From NCBI GenBank assembly GCA_945861065.1, contig CAMASI010000003.1:36206-100205 (forward strand): a stretch of DNA of 64,000 nt. Reading direction: 5' to 3'. The notes beneath the pieces were generated by a model. The model saw only the letters and a program-made list of their open reading frames with translations, was not told the origin of the DNA and did not search any database. The stretch's first letter is position 1, and the number at the start of each line of letters is the position of its first letter. A program made the translations under genes and the position numbers. This DNA comes from Klebsiella pneumoniae. Its GTDB lineage: Bacteria > Myxococcota_A > UBA796 > GCA-2862545. Below are positions 27,165 through 36,566 of this stretch, in pieces.

Positions 27165-27342
27165 GCCGGATTCGAACTCTCGAACCGAGCCTTCGAGGCC
27201 AACAACTCCTGAACGACCGTCTTCTCCCATCGAAAAGCGGGCGTTCAACCGATGGTCGGGGCGACAGGTTTTGAAACCTCCCCGGTCCCGATCCGTGGGA
27301 CGGAAGGGATACGGAGCTCGGGTGTCGTGCACAGGGGGTTCG

Positions 27343-28218
27343 ATGCGGTCGTCATGGGCAGTCATTCTCGGCGTCGCAGCGCTTGTCGTCGCCTGTACGA
27401 AGGTGCCGTTTACGGGGCGCAACCAGTTCAACTTGATTCCTGATTCCATCATGAACGGGATTGGCGCTTCGTCGTACAAGAGTATGCTGGCCGACTCGAA
27501 GACGGTGAAAAAGGGTGACGACCACCAGACCCTCGTGAAGGTGGGCGGCAAAATCAGCAAGGTGGCCAAGAAGCCGGAGTACGACTGGGAGTACAACCTG
27601 CTGGACAGCGACGAGATCAATGCTTGGTGCTTGCCGGGCGGGAAGATCGGGATCTACACGGGAATCTTGCCGGTCCTGCAAAATGAGGCGGGTATGGCCT
27701 TCGTGATGGGCCATGAGGTCGGTCATGCCACCGCTCACCACGGTTCTGAGCGTCTGTCGCAGTCACTGGCGCTGATCGGAGGGCTCGCGGGCCTCGAAAT
27801 CTACATGGCGAACGCGACCCAAGTCAAACCGAAAGACCGAGCGATTATTCTCGGTGCCCTCGGGATCGGCGGCACCGTCGGCGTGCTCCTCCCGTTCAGC
27901 CGCATGCACGAGTCCGAGGCTGACGTAGTCGGCATGATGTACATGGCGTCCGCCGGCTACCCGCCCGCCGAGTCTCTCGACATCTGGACGCGGATGGAAG
28001 CGGCCACCGGTCCGAGCGTCATTCCGGCCTTTCTCTCGACACATCCGTCGAACGCCAAACGCACGGAAAACCTCAGGGAATGGCTCCCGACGGCCAAGAA
28101 GCGGTTCGAGCGCAACAAGCTCGCCTACGACACCACGTCGATGTTGTGGAAGGGCCTGCCGGCGACTGGCAAGGACACGGGCAAGGAAGGAAAGGCAGCA
28201 AAGAAGGGCAAGGGCTGA
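27343..28218 (+). CDS. M48-family zinc metalloprotease lipoprotein
   Basis: A 291-residue protein with signal and lipobox (LVVAC), followed by an M48 domain. HEVGH (124-128) gives two zinc ligands and the catalytic Glu, and the ESEAD motif gives the third ligand. It resembles the BepA/LoiP group, periplasmic proteases that clear misfolded outer-membrane proteins, but without a TPR tail; instead it ends in a Lys/Gly-rich stretch. The ATG at 27343 puts the lipobox at the right distance. It precedes a PpiD-like foldase gene, suggesting envelope quality control. Confidence 0.92.
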   Translation: MRSSWAVILGVAALVVACTKVPFTGRNQFNLIPDSIMNGIGASSYKSMLADSKTVKKGDDHQTLVKVGGKISKVAKKPEYDWEYNLLDSDEINAWCLPGGKIGIYTGILPVLQNEAGMAFVMGHEVGHATAHHGSERLSQSLALIGGLAGLEIYMANATQVKPKDRAIILGALGIGGTVGVLLPFSRMHESEADVVGMMYMASAGYPPAESLDIWTRMEAATGPSVIPAFLSTHPSNAKRTENLREWLPTAKKRFERNKLAYDTTSMLWKGLPATGKDTGKEGKAAKKGKG

Positions 28219-28274
28219 CGGGGGCTTGATCGCGAGGTGACCGCCGAATAGCCGCGGCTCCGCTGGGGCCGTCG

Positions 28275-29744
28275 ATGTCGTTTCTGGAGTCCATGCGCAA
28301 GGGTGCCGATTCGACCGGAATGCAGGTTGTTCTTGCGCTTGTCCTCGTGTCGTTCATTGGATGGACCGGCACGCCAAACGGCGACAGCACGCGGGTCGTC
28401 GCAAGTGTCAATGGCACGCGCATCCAGAGCACTGATCTCGAGCGGTCGGTTCGTGATCGCCTTCGCAACGAAGAACTGCGTCGGCAACGCAGCCTGTCAC
28501 AGGACGAGCGCGTCGCGCTAGCCGAAGAAGTCGAACAAGCGCTGATTGAAGACGAACTCGTCAAACAAGCGGCGAAGCAGATCGGTTTGCAGGTCTCTGA
28601 TACGGAAATCGCTAGTTATATCGTGGACTCTCCGGCGTTTCAGGACCGAGATGGCGCCTACTCGGCCGAGATGCACGACCGCTACCTGAAGCGAACCCAG
28701 TTTACGCGCGACGACTACAACGAACGGATTCGCAACCAGCTGTTGCTTCGAAAGATGCGGACATTGGTCTTGCTCGGCGCCACGGTTTCCGACGCGACGG
28801 TGCGGGACTATTGGGTCGAAGCCAACACGCAGGTGACGCTGGACCTGGTTCGTGTCCGGCCCGCAGTGTTTGATGACGACGTGGTCATCGATGAGCCCCA
28901 GCGTGCGCTCTTTCTCACCGAACATGCGGCACGCGTTCAAGAGGCCTACGACAAAGACTACGACAGGCTGTACAACCATCCGGAGCAGGTGCGTCTGCTC
29001 GTGGTTCGAATGGCGGTCGTCGAGGGTGGAACCACAGAGGCGGACTTGATGCCGCGGATGAACGGCCTACGCTCCGAGATTGAGGCCGGTGCTGATTTTG
29101 CTGCGCTCGCGGCGCGGTGGTCGGAAGACGCTTCGGCCCTGCAGGGCGGCGAGATGGGCCTGCGCCCCGTGGTTCAGCTACCCCTCGAAGTGGCAGACGC
29201 CATTCGTGAGTTGCAGCCCGGACAATTGTCCCGTTTGGTGACCACGGCTTCCGAGATGAGGTTCTTCCGTTTGGAGGAACGCATTGCCGCGAGTGTCGAC
29301 AGCCTTGAAACCGTTAAACCCGCGATTGTGGACCGCCTGATTCGGGCGGACAAGGTACCGGCGATGGCCGCGACTTGGGCAGAATCGCAGCTTCTGGCAC
29401 GATGGGTTCAAGAAAAAGTGCCGCCGGCCGACCTGCTCACGACCCAGGGCCTTGCGGTGCAACCCGTAGGGCCAATGCCTGCCGCGGTTGAGCGCGGTCG
29501 CCTCGGCTTGCCCAGCGCATTGCTCCGCGCGGCACGCACCGCGGTCGTGGGAAGCGTGTTGCCAGAGGTGTACGAAGACCGCGGGGACTTGTTTGTGGCG
29601 GCGCTGACCGTGAGGGACGAGCCCGAGTTGGCTGAGTTCGAGGTGGCGAAGGTAGACCTCCGCGAACAGGTGTTGCAGGCACGTCGTGAGGCCTACTACG
29701 TAGATTGGGTAGCTTCTCTACGGGCGTCTGCCGTCATCGAGTGA
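28275..29744 (+). CDS. PpiD/SurA-like periplasmic foldase
   Basis: A 489-residue protein with an N-terminal membrane anchor (residues 15-33), a SurA_N-like helical chaperone domain (40-190: VASVNGTRI, QALIEDELVKQAA) and a parvulin-type peptidyl-prolyl isomerase region (about 225-330: EVRLLVVRM, AARWSEDASALQGGEMG). It would help fold exported proteins at the outer face of the inner membrane. It is shorter than PpiD (about 620), with one parvulin domain. The upstream M48 protease is on the same strand with a 56-bp gap. Confidence 0.88.
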   Translation: MSFLESMRKGADSTGMQVVLALVLVSFIGWTGTPNGDSTRVVASVNGTRIQSTDLERSVRDRLRNEELRRQRSLSQDERVALAEEVEQALIEDELVKQAAKQIGLQVSDTEIASYIVDSPAFQDRDGAYSAEMHDRYLKRTQFTRDDYNERIRNQLLLRKMRTLVLLGATVSDATVRDYWVEANTQVTLDLVRVRPAVFDDDVVIDEPQRALFLTEHAARVQEAYDKDYDRLYNHPEQVRLLVVRMAVVEGGTTEADLMPRMNGLRSEIEAGADFAALAARWSEDASALQGGEMGLRPVVQLPLEVADAIRELQPGQLSRLVTTASEMRFFRLEERIAASVDSLETVKPAIVDRLIRADKVPAMAATWAESQLLARWVQEKVPPADLLTTQGLAVQPVGPMPAAVERGRLGLPSALLRAARTAVVGSVLPEVYEDRGDLFVAALTVRDEPELAEFEVAKVDLREQVLQARREAYYVDWVASLRASAVIE

Positions 29745-30029
29745 CAGCGGCGGGCAAGCGCGTTGATCCGCCATCGAGTGAGTGGCATCAGCGCTTGGCC
29801 TCAACCGTCGTGAGCGCCGCCGCTGCAACCCCGAAAGAGTGGATCCGAGTTGGGTTTTGGACGATTTTGAACACTTGACGTGTCAATAGACTTCGATCCC
29901 ATCACATGAGAGATCATCGATAGATCACGTTTCTTCTTGCATGATCCGGCGATCTACCATAGCATTGTCCTACGAGAGGGGCGGGGCCAGGCCGCGCACT
30001 CCCCCCTGCAAACGCCCCCGGACACCCCC
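29745..30029. other. Intergenic region, no gene seen
   Basis: 285 bp between the foldase and hydrolase genes, more AT-rich in the middle than the surroundings. It contains a TTGAC-GT-GTCAA inverted repeat at 29875-29886 and several GATC sites near 29910-29955. It probably holds the promoter of the downstream hydrolase-glycosidase pair. Confidence 0.4.
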
Positions 30030-31085
30030 ATGTCCCTCCTTGGTCCCCAAGCCCGCCTGGCCCCGCCCTTTTCGGTCCCTCTTTTCCGTCGTGTCTTGCG
30101 CAGCGCCCCTGCGCTGGCGTGGCGCTTGGCGCATCCGTCCCTCCGCGGCGCTTTTTCTGAGCCGCGACCGGGCCCGTTGATTTGCCAAACGGTACCCACG
30201 GCGGATGGCGGACGCGCGGCGATTCGCTGGCTGGAACCGCGTCCCGGCGCGGTGGGTGACCCGGTTCTCGTCGTTCACCCCTTCGGATGCGGGCCCGACG
30301 CCTTGCGGGCGACTCGCGCCTCTTCGTTGGCGGAGGGCCTCGTGCGCACGGGGTTCCGTCCTGGGCTTGTTGCGCATCGCGGTGACTCGGACGCGGATTT
30401 CGCGGGCGACGGTTCGCTCGACGCGGTTGTGGCCTACGACATGAGCGCGGTGTGTGCGGCGGCATCGACTCGAGGTCCGTGCGACGTCGTTGGGCACGGG
30501 GTCGGCGCGTGGCTTGTGTTGCGCGCCGGGGCGCACGACGGTCGAAACATCCGGCGCGTGGTGGCGGTGGCGCCGCCGGTTCGCCTTCCGGAGGTGCGGT
30601 CGTTGGCGCTGTGCGCGGAGTGGCTGGTGCGGCTGTTGCCCGGCCATTGGCCATCGCCGATTCCTCGGCTCGCTCGTTTGGGCGCGCCTTGGGTCGGCGA
30701 CCCACAGTGGCCGTCGGCCTTTCAGTCGGTGGACGGCGCTGCGCTTCGCGGCGTGTTGAGTTGGGGCACATCGGCACCCCCGTGGGACACGATCGAACAG
30801 TTGACGCGTTGGTTGGCACGCGGCACGCCGACTGATCGCAGTGGAAGCGTCGCATGGATGGACACGCTGGTTGACGGGCGTGCACCCTTGCTCGTGCTGG
30901 CCGGGGACAACGACCCTTGGTGCACGCCTGAGGATGCGGCGCGGGTGGCTCGCGCGTGGGGTGGGATGGCGACTGTCGAGGTGGTGCCGGGTCTCGGGCA
31001 TCTAGACCCGGTGGTGGCCCCGGCGGCCGCCGAGGCCGTGGCAGATCGGGTGTCGGCGTGGCTCCGTGAACGCCAACCGCGGTAG
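30030..31085 (+). CDS. Alpha/beta-hydrolase-fold protein lacking the nucleophile
   Basis: A 351-residue alpha/beta-hydrolase resembling poly(3-hydroxyalkanoate) synthase-like hydrolases. The oxyanion region (VVHPFG), acid (AGDNDPW, Asp near 289) and His (GLGHLDP, near 316) are conserved, but the nucleophile elbow reads VGHGVGAW: the expected Ser/Cys is Gly157. By family logic it should not act as a serine hydrolase. It may bind a ligand or be a structural partner. It is 18 bp upstream of a glycosidase-like lipoprotein and probably co-transcribed. The ATG at 30030 lacks a clear ribosome-binding site. Confidence 0.78.
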   Translation: MSLLGPQARLAPPFSVPLFRRVLRSAPALAWRLAHPSLRGAFSEPRPGPLICQTVPTADGGRAAIRWLEPRPGAVGDPVLVVHPFGCGPDALRATRASSLAEGLVRTGFRPGLVAHRGDSDADFAGDGSLDAVVAYDMSAVCAAASTRGPCDVVGHGVGAWLVLRAGAHDGRNIRRVVAVAPPVRLPEVRSLALCAEWLVRLLPGHWPSPIPRLARLGAPWVGDPQWPSAFQSVDGAALRGVLSWGTSAPPWDTIEQLTRWLARGTPTDRSGSVAWMDTLVDGRAPLLVLAGDNDPWCTPEDAARVARAWGGMATVEVVPGLGHLDPVVAPAAAEAVADRVSAWLRERQPR

Positions 31086-31103
31086 GGTGGCAACGGAGGC
31101 GTC

Positions 31104-32795
31104 ATGACGGGTCCAACCCGGCGCGCAGTTTGGGTTTCTGGGTTGGGCCTCGCGGCACTCGGATGCGCGGGGCTTCCCACGGCTTCCGGTGGAGAGGCGT
31201 CCGGATCGGGCCGGGGTCGCGGCTCGCGCGTGGCGTCCGGAGGGGACACGCGCAAGCCCGCAGGCGCCGCGGCGAAGTTGTTTCTCCCGGGTGAAACGCC
31301 GGGGGTAGGGGTTCGTACGCAGGACATTCCGGCGTGGCAACAACGTGCCGCAGCCGTGTATCTGGCGACGCCTGTGACAGCTGGAGCGGCAAGTCTGTGT
31401 TTTGCCGACGGCGCGCGAACGACGTTGCCCCACCAGATTTCGCATTTCCGTGAGCTTCCAACGTTGCTCGAACGCGCCCGCGAACTGGGCAGCGACATCG
31501 TGTACATCACGGACTTCTACGAGGGTGCGCCGGGGTCGAAGCCAGACAAATACTGGGGCTACAAGGAATCGTACGTCGCCAGAGAGGACTTGGGCGGTGG
31601 AAAGGCACTTGCCGACGCGGCCGACGCCATTCACGCGCATGGCGGCCGCCTCGTTTTGTACCTTTGCGGATTTACCCTGTCACGCGGGTCGCCGATTGGA
31701 CGGAAACACGGGGAGGCTTGGTCAGTCAAACGAGGTGGCGTCGCCATCACGGAGCCGTATCCGGGCTTCTACATGCCTTGTCCGGCGGCCCCGGGGTGGG
31801 TGGCGCATGTGGTGGCCATCACCAGGCGGTTGGCCGCCGAATACCATGCGGACGGTGTTCACCTCGACTCCTTCGGCAACATGCACGGCTATAAATGCGA
31901 CGACCCCGCCCACGGTCACGCCTTGGCGGATGGGGCCGTGTTCAACGACGGGTGCCGGGCGATAGCGACCCAAGCCCGCGCAGCGATGCGGGAGTCGGTC
32001 CCGGACGCCGCGGTGTGGTGTGAGGGCCTGAAGGTCGGGAAGTTGTATGGTGCGGTCGATGCTTCGCAGTGCTGGGGTATCCACGAGCTGGCCGCAGGCT
32101 GGCCGGCGTTGCGGGCCGGAAGCGTCGATGTATTCACGGCGGGTTGGTCGCTGGACGACAACCACCAAATCCTTGCGCTGGGCCACAAGTGGATGTTGGC
32201 TGACTGGTTCCGTCAGGCGCCACGGGGCACCTGCGTCGAGGCGCTCGAGCGTGCCCTGGACTCGGGGCGCATCGCCGGGGATGACCGCGCAAAGCGCTAC
32301 GGCGCGGAGCGTGGCTATCGGGTGCTGCACCAGTGGCGGAATGCGGGTTTATTGGCGCAATTGCGGGTGCCGGACTTGGAGTTGCTGACGCCTCGTCGGT
32401 GGGACCGCCAGGACCTCTTCGCTGGCGGTGAGGCCGAGTTTCAGGGCCACCTGGGGGCGCTCAAGGAAACAGCGCGAGCGCTGGACGAGGCAGTCCCTGC
32501 CTCCGCTTTCGTCGCTCCAGCGGCGCATCTCCGTGCGTTGGCCCGCGCGCGAGAAAAACTGTCTCCGATTCTCGATGGCGGCGCGACGGTGGAGCGCGCC
32601 GATCTCGTGGACGATGTGGCGGTAGCGTGGCGGTTTACTGGCCGGAACGGCGTCGTGGCCACTGCGGTGAATGTGAGCGACAACGAGGTCGAGTTGAAGT
32701 TGCAAGGGAGCTATGTGGACGCCGTGGACGGGTCGGCCTGTTCCGGTCGGATAACGGTCGCAGCGCATCGCGTGCGGCTTCTCATCCCGTCCTAA
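31104..32795 (+). CDS. Glycosidase-like lipoprotein (DUF6259-type)
   Basis: A 563-residue protein with an RRAVWVSGLGLAALGC signal (lipobox LGC, Tat-like twin Arg), then a Gly/Ser linker and a TIM-barrel-like glycoside-hydrolase domain (about 100-450). Visible motifs include DIVYITDFYEG, GRLVLYLCGFTL, the probable catalytic strand DGVHLDSFGNMHGY, and a C-terminal beta domain. This resembles the DUF6259 group of alpha-amylase-like hydrolases. The substrate is unknown. It is 18 bp downstream of the inactive-looking hydrolase. Its 3' end overlaps the convergent DUF255-type gene by 14 bp. Confidence 0.72.
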   Translation: MTGPTRRAVWVSGLGLAALGCAGLPTASGGEASGSGRGRGSRVASGGDTRKPAGAAAKLFLPGETPGVGVRTQDIPAWQQRAAAVYLATPVTAGAASLCFADGARTTLPHQISHFRELPTLLERARELGSDIVYITDFYEGAPGSKPDKYWGYKESYVAREDLGGGKALADAADAIHAHGGRLVLYLCGFTLSRGSPIGRKHGEAWSVKRGGVAITEPYPGFYMPCPAAPGWVAHVVAITRRLAAEYHADGVHLDSFGNMHGYKCDDPAHGHALADGAVFNDGCRAIATQARAAMRESVPDAAVWCEGLKVGKLYGAVDASQCWGIHELAAGWPALRAGSVDVFTAGWSLDDNHQILALGHKWMLADWFRQAPRGTCVEALERALDSGRIAGDDRAKRYGAERGYRVLHQWRNAGLLAQLRVPDLELLTPRRWDRQDLFAGGEAEFQGHLGALKETARALDEAVPASAFVAPAAHLRALARAREKLSPILDGGATVERADLVDDVAVAWRFTGRNGVVATAVNVSDNEVELKLQGSYVDAVDGSACSGRITVAAHRVRLLIPS

Positions 32796-34236
32796 GCTGT
32801 GCCCCAGGCCGCCATTGGTGGTCCCAAGCTCGGCGCGCCACACGCCCGCTGACGTCGTCGATAAATGTCGTAAGTGTGGCCTTTTCGAGAAACGCGACCC
32901 AGAGCCCGGCCGTGCCTACGGGGCGAAGATTCATTTCGCTGCCGGCGAAATCGAAGAGGTCGAGCGGCACGCCGAGGCCGTGCGCCGCGAGGCCCTGGTT
33001 GGCCAGGGTGAGCAGAGACGCACCCGACGGGACCTCGTCGTCGAGCAGGTCCGCTCGGTGCCACGGCACGTCATTGCGGCCTGTTGTCATGACGGGGATG
33101 CCGTTGGGCACGAACGCCGCCGTTGCCACCTCGACGCAGCGGTGCGCGAGCGCGAGCCAGGCCGGTGTTTCGGGGAGCGCGGCGTGTAGGGCCAAGGCTG
33201 CAACGGCAACGGCTGCGGTGTCCGCAAGCACGCCGGGCGTGCCGGGTTCCCGATCGACCGGACCCTCCACCGGACCCAGCGACCGAAGCGCGGCGGCGGC
33301 GGCTTCGACCCAAACCGCCTCTTCGTGGAGACGCCCGGCTTCGGCCAGACAGGCCGCGATCCATCCGGTGAGAAAGCCGTTCGTGGCGTGGGCACCGGGC
33401 CTCGTCCACGCACCGGCGTCGTTTCGCAGGCTGAGCAACCAGGCGGCAATTTGGCGCGCGGGACGGAGGCGGGATGGGGTAGGACGGCGTGCGAGCAGTC
33501 GGAGCAGGCTGGCACCCGCCCAAGGCGCACGGTCCGCACGTGGACGGTCAAAGCCCTGTCCGTCGGAACATCGAGCCACGCTGCCGTCGGCCTTGCTGAC
33601 AAGCCCATCGACGACGGCGTCCAGCACGGCGTCCAGCCGAGTCCCTGCGCCGACGTTGCCGAGGGCCGCCGCCGTTGCGAGCAGATCCAAGGCGGGAAGG
33701 TGTGGGTGGCCGGCCATATCTTGGGCCGACAACGCTGCGACGATGGTTCGAACGGCGTAGTGCGCGTCTGGCTTGACTTGGTGGTGGGGGTCCACCAAAT
33801 TGGGTGCGAGGTCTGAGGCAAGCGCGGAAGCCGCCTCTTCGAAGGCGCCGCGCTCCGTTCTCCATGCGCCGCTCAGGGCCTGAATGAGGCGCACGAGTTC
33901 TTCTGGGTCTGCCGGGAGGTCCGACGTCGCGGATGTGGGGCGGCCGTCAGGCATCCACGTGGAGAGAACTGGCCATCCACCGGCGTTGGTGCACCGGTAG
34001 CACACGTCCATCGCGATGGCGTCTTGGGCAGGATGTCGCCACCGGTCGAGGAGAACGGGCACGACGTGACTGTTGACGAAGGAGGCCGCCAGCCGATCCG
34101 ACGCCACATGCACCAGCCACGCTGCCCGAACCGGACAGCCTCCCGGCCCGGACAACACCAACAGCGGTCGCTGCGACGTCGTAGCCAAGGCCCGACCGGC
34201 GTCCCAGGTTTGCCAGGCCACCGGGAACGAGCTCAT
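32782..34236 (-). CDS. DUF255/YyaL-like protein lacking the CxxC
   Basis: A 484-residue protein. Residues 1-115 match the thioredoxin-like DUF255 domain of YyaL/SSP411 (PVLLDRW in place of IKVDREE, then GGWPVLSTWMPDGRP), and residues 150-470 are a helical alpha/alpha-barrel region. The family's CHWCHVM redox-like motif is changed to GGCPVRAAW here, so the CxxC is lost. The function of the family is poorly known (possible thioredoxin-domain epimerase or glycosyl-type enzymes). The ATG at 34236 is divergent from the small HTH gene. Confidence 0.75.
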   Translation of the reverse strand: MSSFPVAWQTWDAGRALATTSQRPLLVLSGPGGCPVRAAWLVHVASDRLAASFVNSHVVPVLLDRWRHPAQDAIAMDVCYRCTNAGGWPVLSTWMPDGRPTSATSDLPADPEELVRLIQALSGAWRTERGAFEEAASALASDLAPNLVDPHHQVKPDAHYAVRTIVAALSAQDMAGHPHLPALDLLATAAALGNVGAGTRLDAVLDAVVDGLVSKADGSVARCSDGQGFDRPRADRAPWAGASLLRLLARRPTPSRLRPARQIAAWLLSLRNDAGAWTRPGAHATNGFLTGWIAACLAEAGRLHEEAVWVEAAAAALRSLGPVEGPVDREPGTPGVLADTAAVAVAALALHAALPETPAWLALAHRCVEVATAAFVPNGIPVMTTGRNDVPWHRADLLDDEVPSGASLLTLANQGLAAHGLGVPLDLFDFAGSEMNLRPVGTAGLWVAFLEKATLTTFIDDVSGRVARRAWDHQWRPGAQLRTG

Positions 34237-34272
34237 AGCCGGTTACACCGCGCGAACGGGGGTCCGCTGGGC

Positions 34273-34524
34273 ATGCGGAATGGCGAACTGGTCGCGCGAA
34301 ATTTCGTGGAGCGGTACGGTGCGGATCGATTCGCTCGCCTGCTCCGCCTGATGGAGCAGAACGAATCTGGGCAGTGCATTGCCGACGAATTCGAGGTGAG
34401 CCGGGAGCGCGTACGGCAGTGGAAGAACGCCTTTGGCAAGGTCGTTACCCTGTACCAGGTGCACGCGGACGTTGCGGCCATTCTTCGAGAGGAGGTCCCG
34501 CTCACTGCGGATCGACCTCGTTGA
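34273..34524 (+). CDS. Small helix-turn-helix protein
   Basis: An 83-residue protein with a helix-turn-helix at about 33-55 (NESGQCIADEFEVSRERVRQW), similar to sigma region 4 or small homeodomain-like regulators. The helix ends in RVRQWKNAFG, which would insert into the DNA major groove. ATG at 34273, 36 bp from the divergent DUF255-type gene, so it may control that promoter. Its last 23 nt overlap the convergent RNase D gene. It is too short for a sigma factor. Confidence 0.7.
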   Translation: MRNGELVARNFVERYGADRFARLLRLMEQNESGQCIADEFEVSRERVRQWKNAFGKVVTLYQVHADVAAILREEVPLTADRPR

Positions 34525-35680
34525 GTACCCGGAGGATTTCGTCGCCGAAATCGACGACTTGCCAAGCGCGAACCTCGGGCACTGCGCCGAGTTCTTCGAG
34601 GGTTCGCGGCCGATAGCTGGAGATGGACTTGAGTGTTCCGTTCGGAAGAGCGGCCGCTTGCCCGTTCACTCGCCCGGCATCCACCACGCCATTGCGCCAA
34701 TTTTTGAGCTCTGCCATCACGCGCTCCGCTTGGCGACCCGTCAGGCGACGCCCACCGGTGGCGACCTTGGCTTCGCGTGGCTTGTTGGCAGGCGGCAAGG
34801 GGCTGGTATCCGCGAGGCCCGAATGAACGGCCTTGACCAAGCCGGCGGCGTGTCTGCGTCGCAAGGAAGAGCGGTCGGGGACGCTGTCGCCGAGGTCGCC
34901 CTCGCTCTTCGGGAGGCGGCGAGTCACGGCCATCAGGACATCGTCGGGGATGACTTTGAACACGGGCCGGTCGAGTTCACGAGCGGCGCGGTCACGGTAC
35001 ACGAAGAGGGCCCGAAGCACACGCTGCGCGGTCGGTTCGAGCAGCCGCGCACCCTTGATTCCGGCATAGGCATTGGGGTCAAACGTTCGACCTTTCCATT
35101 CCCGATGTTGGAGCAACGCACATTCTTCTTCGACTGCGCGGTTCCGTCCCGCCAAACCGATTCGTCGGAGCAGGATTTCCCGAAGTGCGGGAAGCCAGTG
35201 GGTGTCGCCGCGGGCGTAGTCAAGGTGCTCAAAGCGTAGGGGACGGAGGGCCCAGTTGTGCCGCTGCAATGCCTTGTCGAGGTCGTGCCCAAACCAGGTA
35301 CCAACCAGGTCAGCCAGTCCGACGCGGGGCAGACCCAACTGCTGGGCGGCCACGAGCGTATCGAACACGTTGGTCACGGTGTAGCCAAAGTCCCGTTTGA
35401 GCGAGACGATGTCGAAGTCTGCACCGTGGAAAATTTTGACGATGTTGGGATTTGCCATCAGTGGCGCAAGGAGTCGCAGATCCACGCCGTTGGCCAACGG
35501 GTCGAACACGTAGTCGCGGCGGCCGTCGCTGATCTGTACGAGGCAGACTTTTTCGTGGTAGGCGTAAAAGCTGTCCGATTCCGTGTCGACGCCCAGCACG
35601 CGGGCCTTGGAAAGCTCGGCGATTGCAGCTTCGTTGGCCGAGCGGTCGGACACGACGACGAGGGGTACCTCGGCGAACAT
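34502..35680 (-). CDS. rnd: Ribonuclease D
   Basis: A 392-residue DEDD 3'-5' exoribonuclease with GVDTESDSF (Asp, Glu), FHGADFDIVSL (Asp) and HLDYARGDTHWL (Tyr, Asp) in order, then an HRDC-like helical domain (about 205-290). It trims the 3' ends of tRNA precursors. ATG 35680 has GGAG four bases upstream. The C-terminal 90 residues are extra and basic-rich. It converges on the HTH gene and is divergent from punA. Confidence 0.94.
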   Translation of the reverse strand: MFAEVPLVVVSDRSANEAAIAELSKARVLGVDTESDSFYAYHEKVCLVQISDGRRDYVFDPLANGVDLRLLAPLMANPNIVKIFHGADFDIVSLKRDFGYTVTNVFDTLVAAQQLGLPRVGLADLVGTWFGHDLDKALQRHNWALRPLRFEHLDYARGDTHWLPALREILLRRIGLAGRNRAVEEECALLQHREWKGRTFDPNAYAGIKGARLLEPTAQRVLRALFVYRDRAARELDRPVFKVIPDDVLMAVTRRLPKSEGDLGDSVPDRSSLRRRHAAGLVKAVHSGLADTSPLPPANKPREAKVATGGRRLTGRQAERVMAELKNWRNGVVDAGRVNGQAAALPNGTLKSISSYRPRTLEELGAVPEVRAWQVVDFGDEILRVLNEVDPQ

Positions 35681-35747
35681 CGGGCTCCAGTAGGCCGGGG
35701 TGGTTAGCGCCTCAGGGGCCGGATTACCACTGCGTCGCGGAGGTGGC

Positions 35748-36566
35748 GTGCACCCGGAACGAGTGGTCGTGGCGGATTGCGCGAGACGGTTGGTACAGGC
35801 CCTTGGGCCGGCGCCGAAACTGGCTGTTGTGCTCGGCAGCGGGCTCGGGAATCTGGTCGATCGGCTCGAGGCGCCGGTTTCGGTGCCGTACGGCGACGTA
35901 GGGCTTCCCGACGTCACGGTGCCCGGGCATGCGGGGCGTTTGGTCGTCGGGCGACTTGGCGGTGCGCGTGTCGTTTTGATGTCGGGCCGGGTTCACCTGT
36001 ATGAAGGGCGCGAACCCGAGGTCGTGGTTCGTGCAGTGCGGGCGCTGCATGCGTGGGGCGTCGCTCAGTTGTTGCTCACCTGTTCGGTCGGAGGAATTCG
36101 GGAGGACCTGATTCCTGGGCGCTTGGTGGTACTCACAGACCACCTCAACCTGATGGGTCGCTCGCCTTTGACTGGACCGGCCTACGGCAATCGTTTTCCC
36201 GATATGGGCTCGTGTTGGAGCCCGCGGCTACGTGCGGCGTTGGCGGAAGCGGGCAGGCGTCGGGGCGTCGTTCTGGCGGAAGGCGTGCTGGCGGCGATGC
36301 CGGGTCCCGCCTACGAGACCCCAGCGGAAGTCCGCATGGCGCAGCGACTAGGGGCGGATGTCGTCGGTATGTCGACGGTACCTGAGGTGCTCGCGGCGGC
36401 CGAGATCGGTTTTGAGACGGCCGGCCTCGCGCTCGTGTCCAACCGGGCTGCGGGACTCGGGAACGCGGCCCTGGACCATGCCGACGTCACGGCCGTGGCC
36501 CGTTCCGCAGCCGCCAGTTTTGGGGGCGTGATCGAGGAGGTGGCCGGTGCCCTCTGCGCCGAATGA
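35748..36566 (+). CDS. punA: Purine nucleoside phosphorylase
   Basis: A 272-residue PNP of the trimeric class: VVLGSGLG phosphate loop, GRVHLYEG phosphate/ribose site, PGPAYETPAEVRM, GMSTVPEV purine/ribose contact and SNRAAGL. It cleaves purine nucleosides with phosphate to base and ribose-1-phosphate. The GTG at 35748 is preferred because GGAGG stands five bases before it. Its end overlaps cdd by 20 nt, with which it forms a nucleoside-salvage operon. Confidence 0.93.
   Translation: MHPERVVVADCARRLVQALGPAPKLAVVLGSGLGNLVDRLEAPVSVPYGDVGLPDVTVPGHAGRLVVGRLGGARVVLMSGRVHLYEGREPEVVVRAVRALHAWGVAQLLLTCSVGGIREDLIPGRLVVLTDHLNLMGRSPLTGPAYGNRFPDMGSCWSPRLRAALAEAGRRRGVVLAEGVLAAMPGPAYETPAEVRMAQRLGADVVGMSTVPEVLAAAEIGFETAGLALVSNRAAGLGNAALDHADVTAVARSAAASFGGVIEEVAGALCAE

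Noticed and set aside
27165..27260. tRNA-like T-loop (TTCGAAT) on the minus strand
   Set aside because: The flanking bases do not form the 5-bp T stem or an acceptor stem; at most a degenerate remnant.
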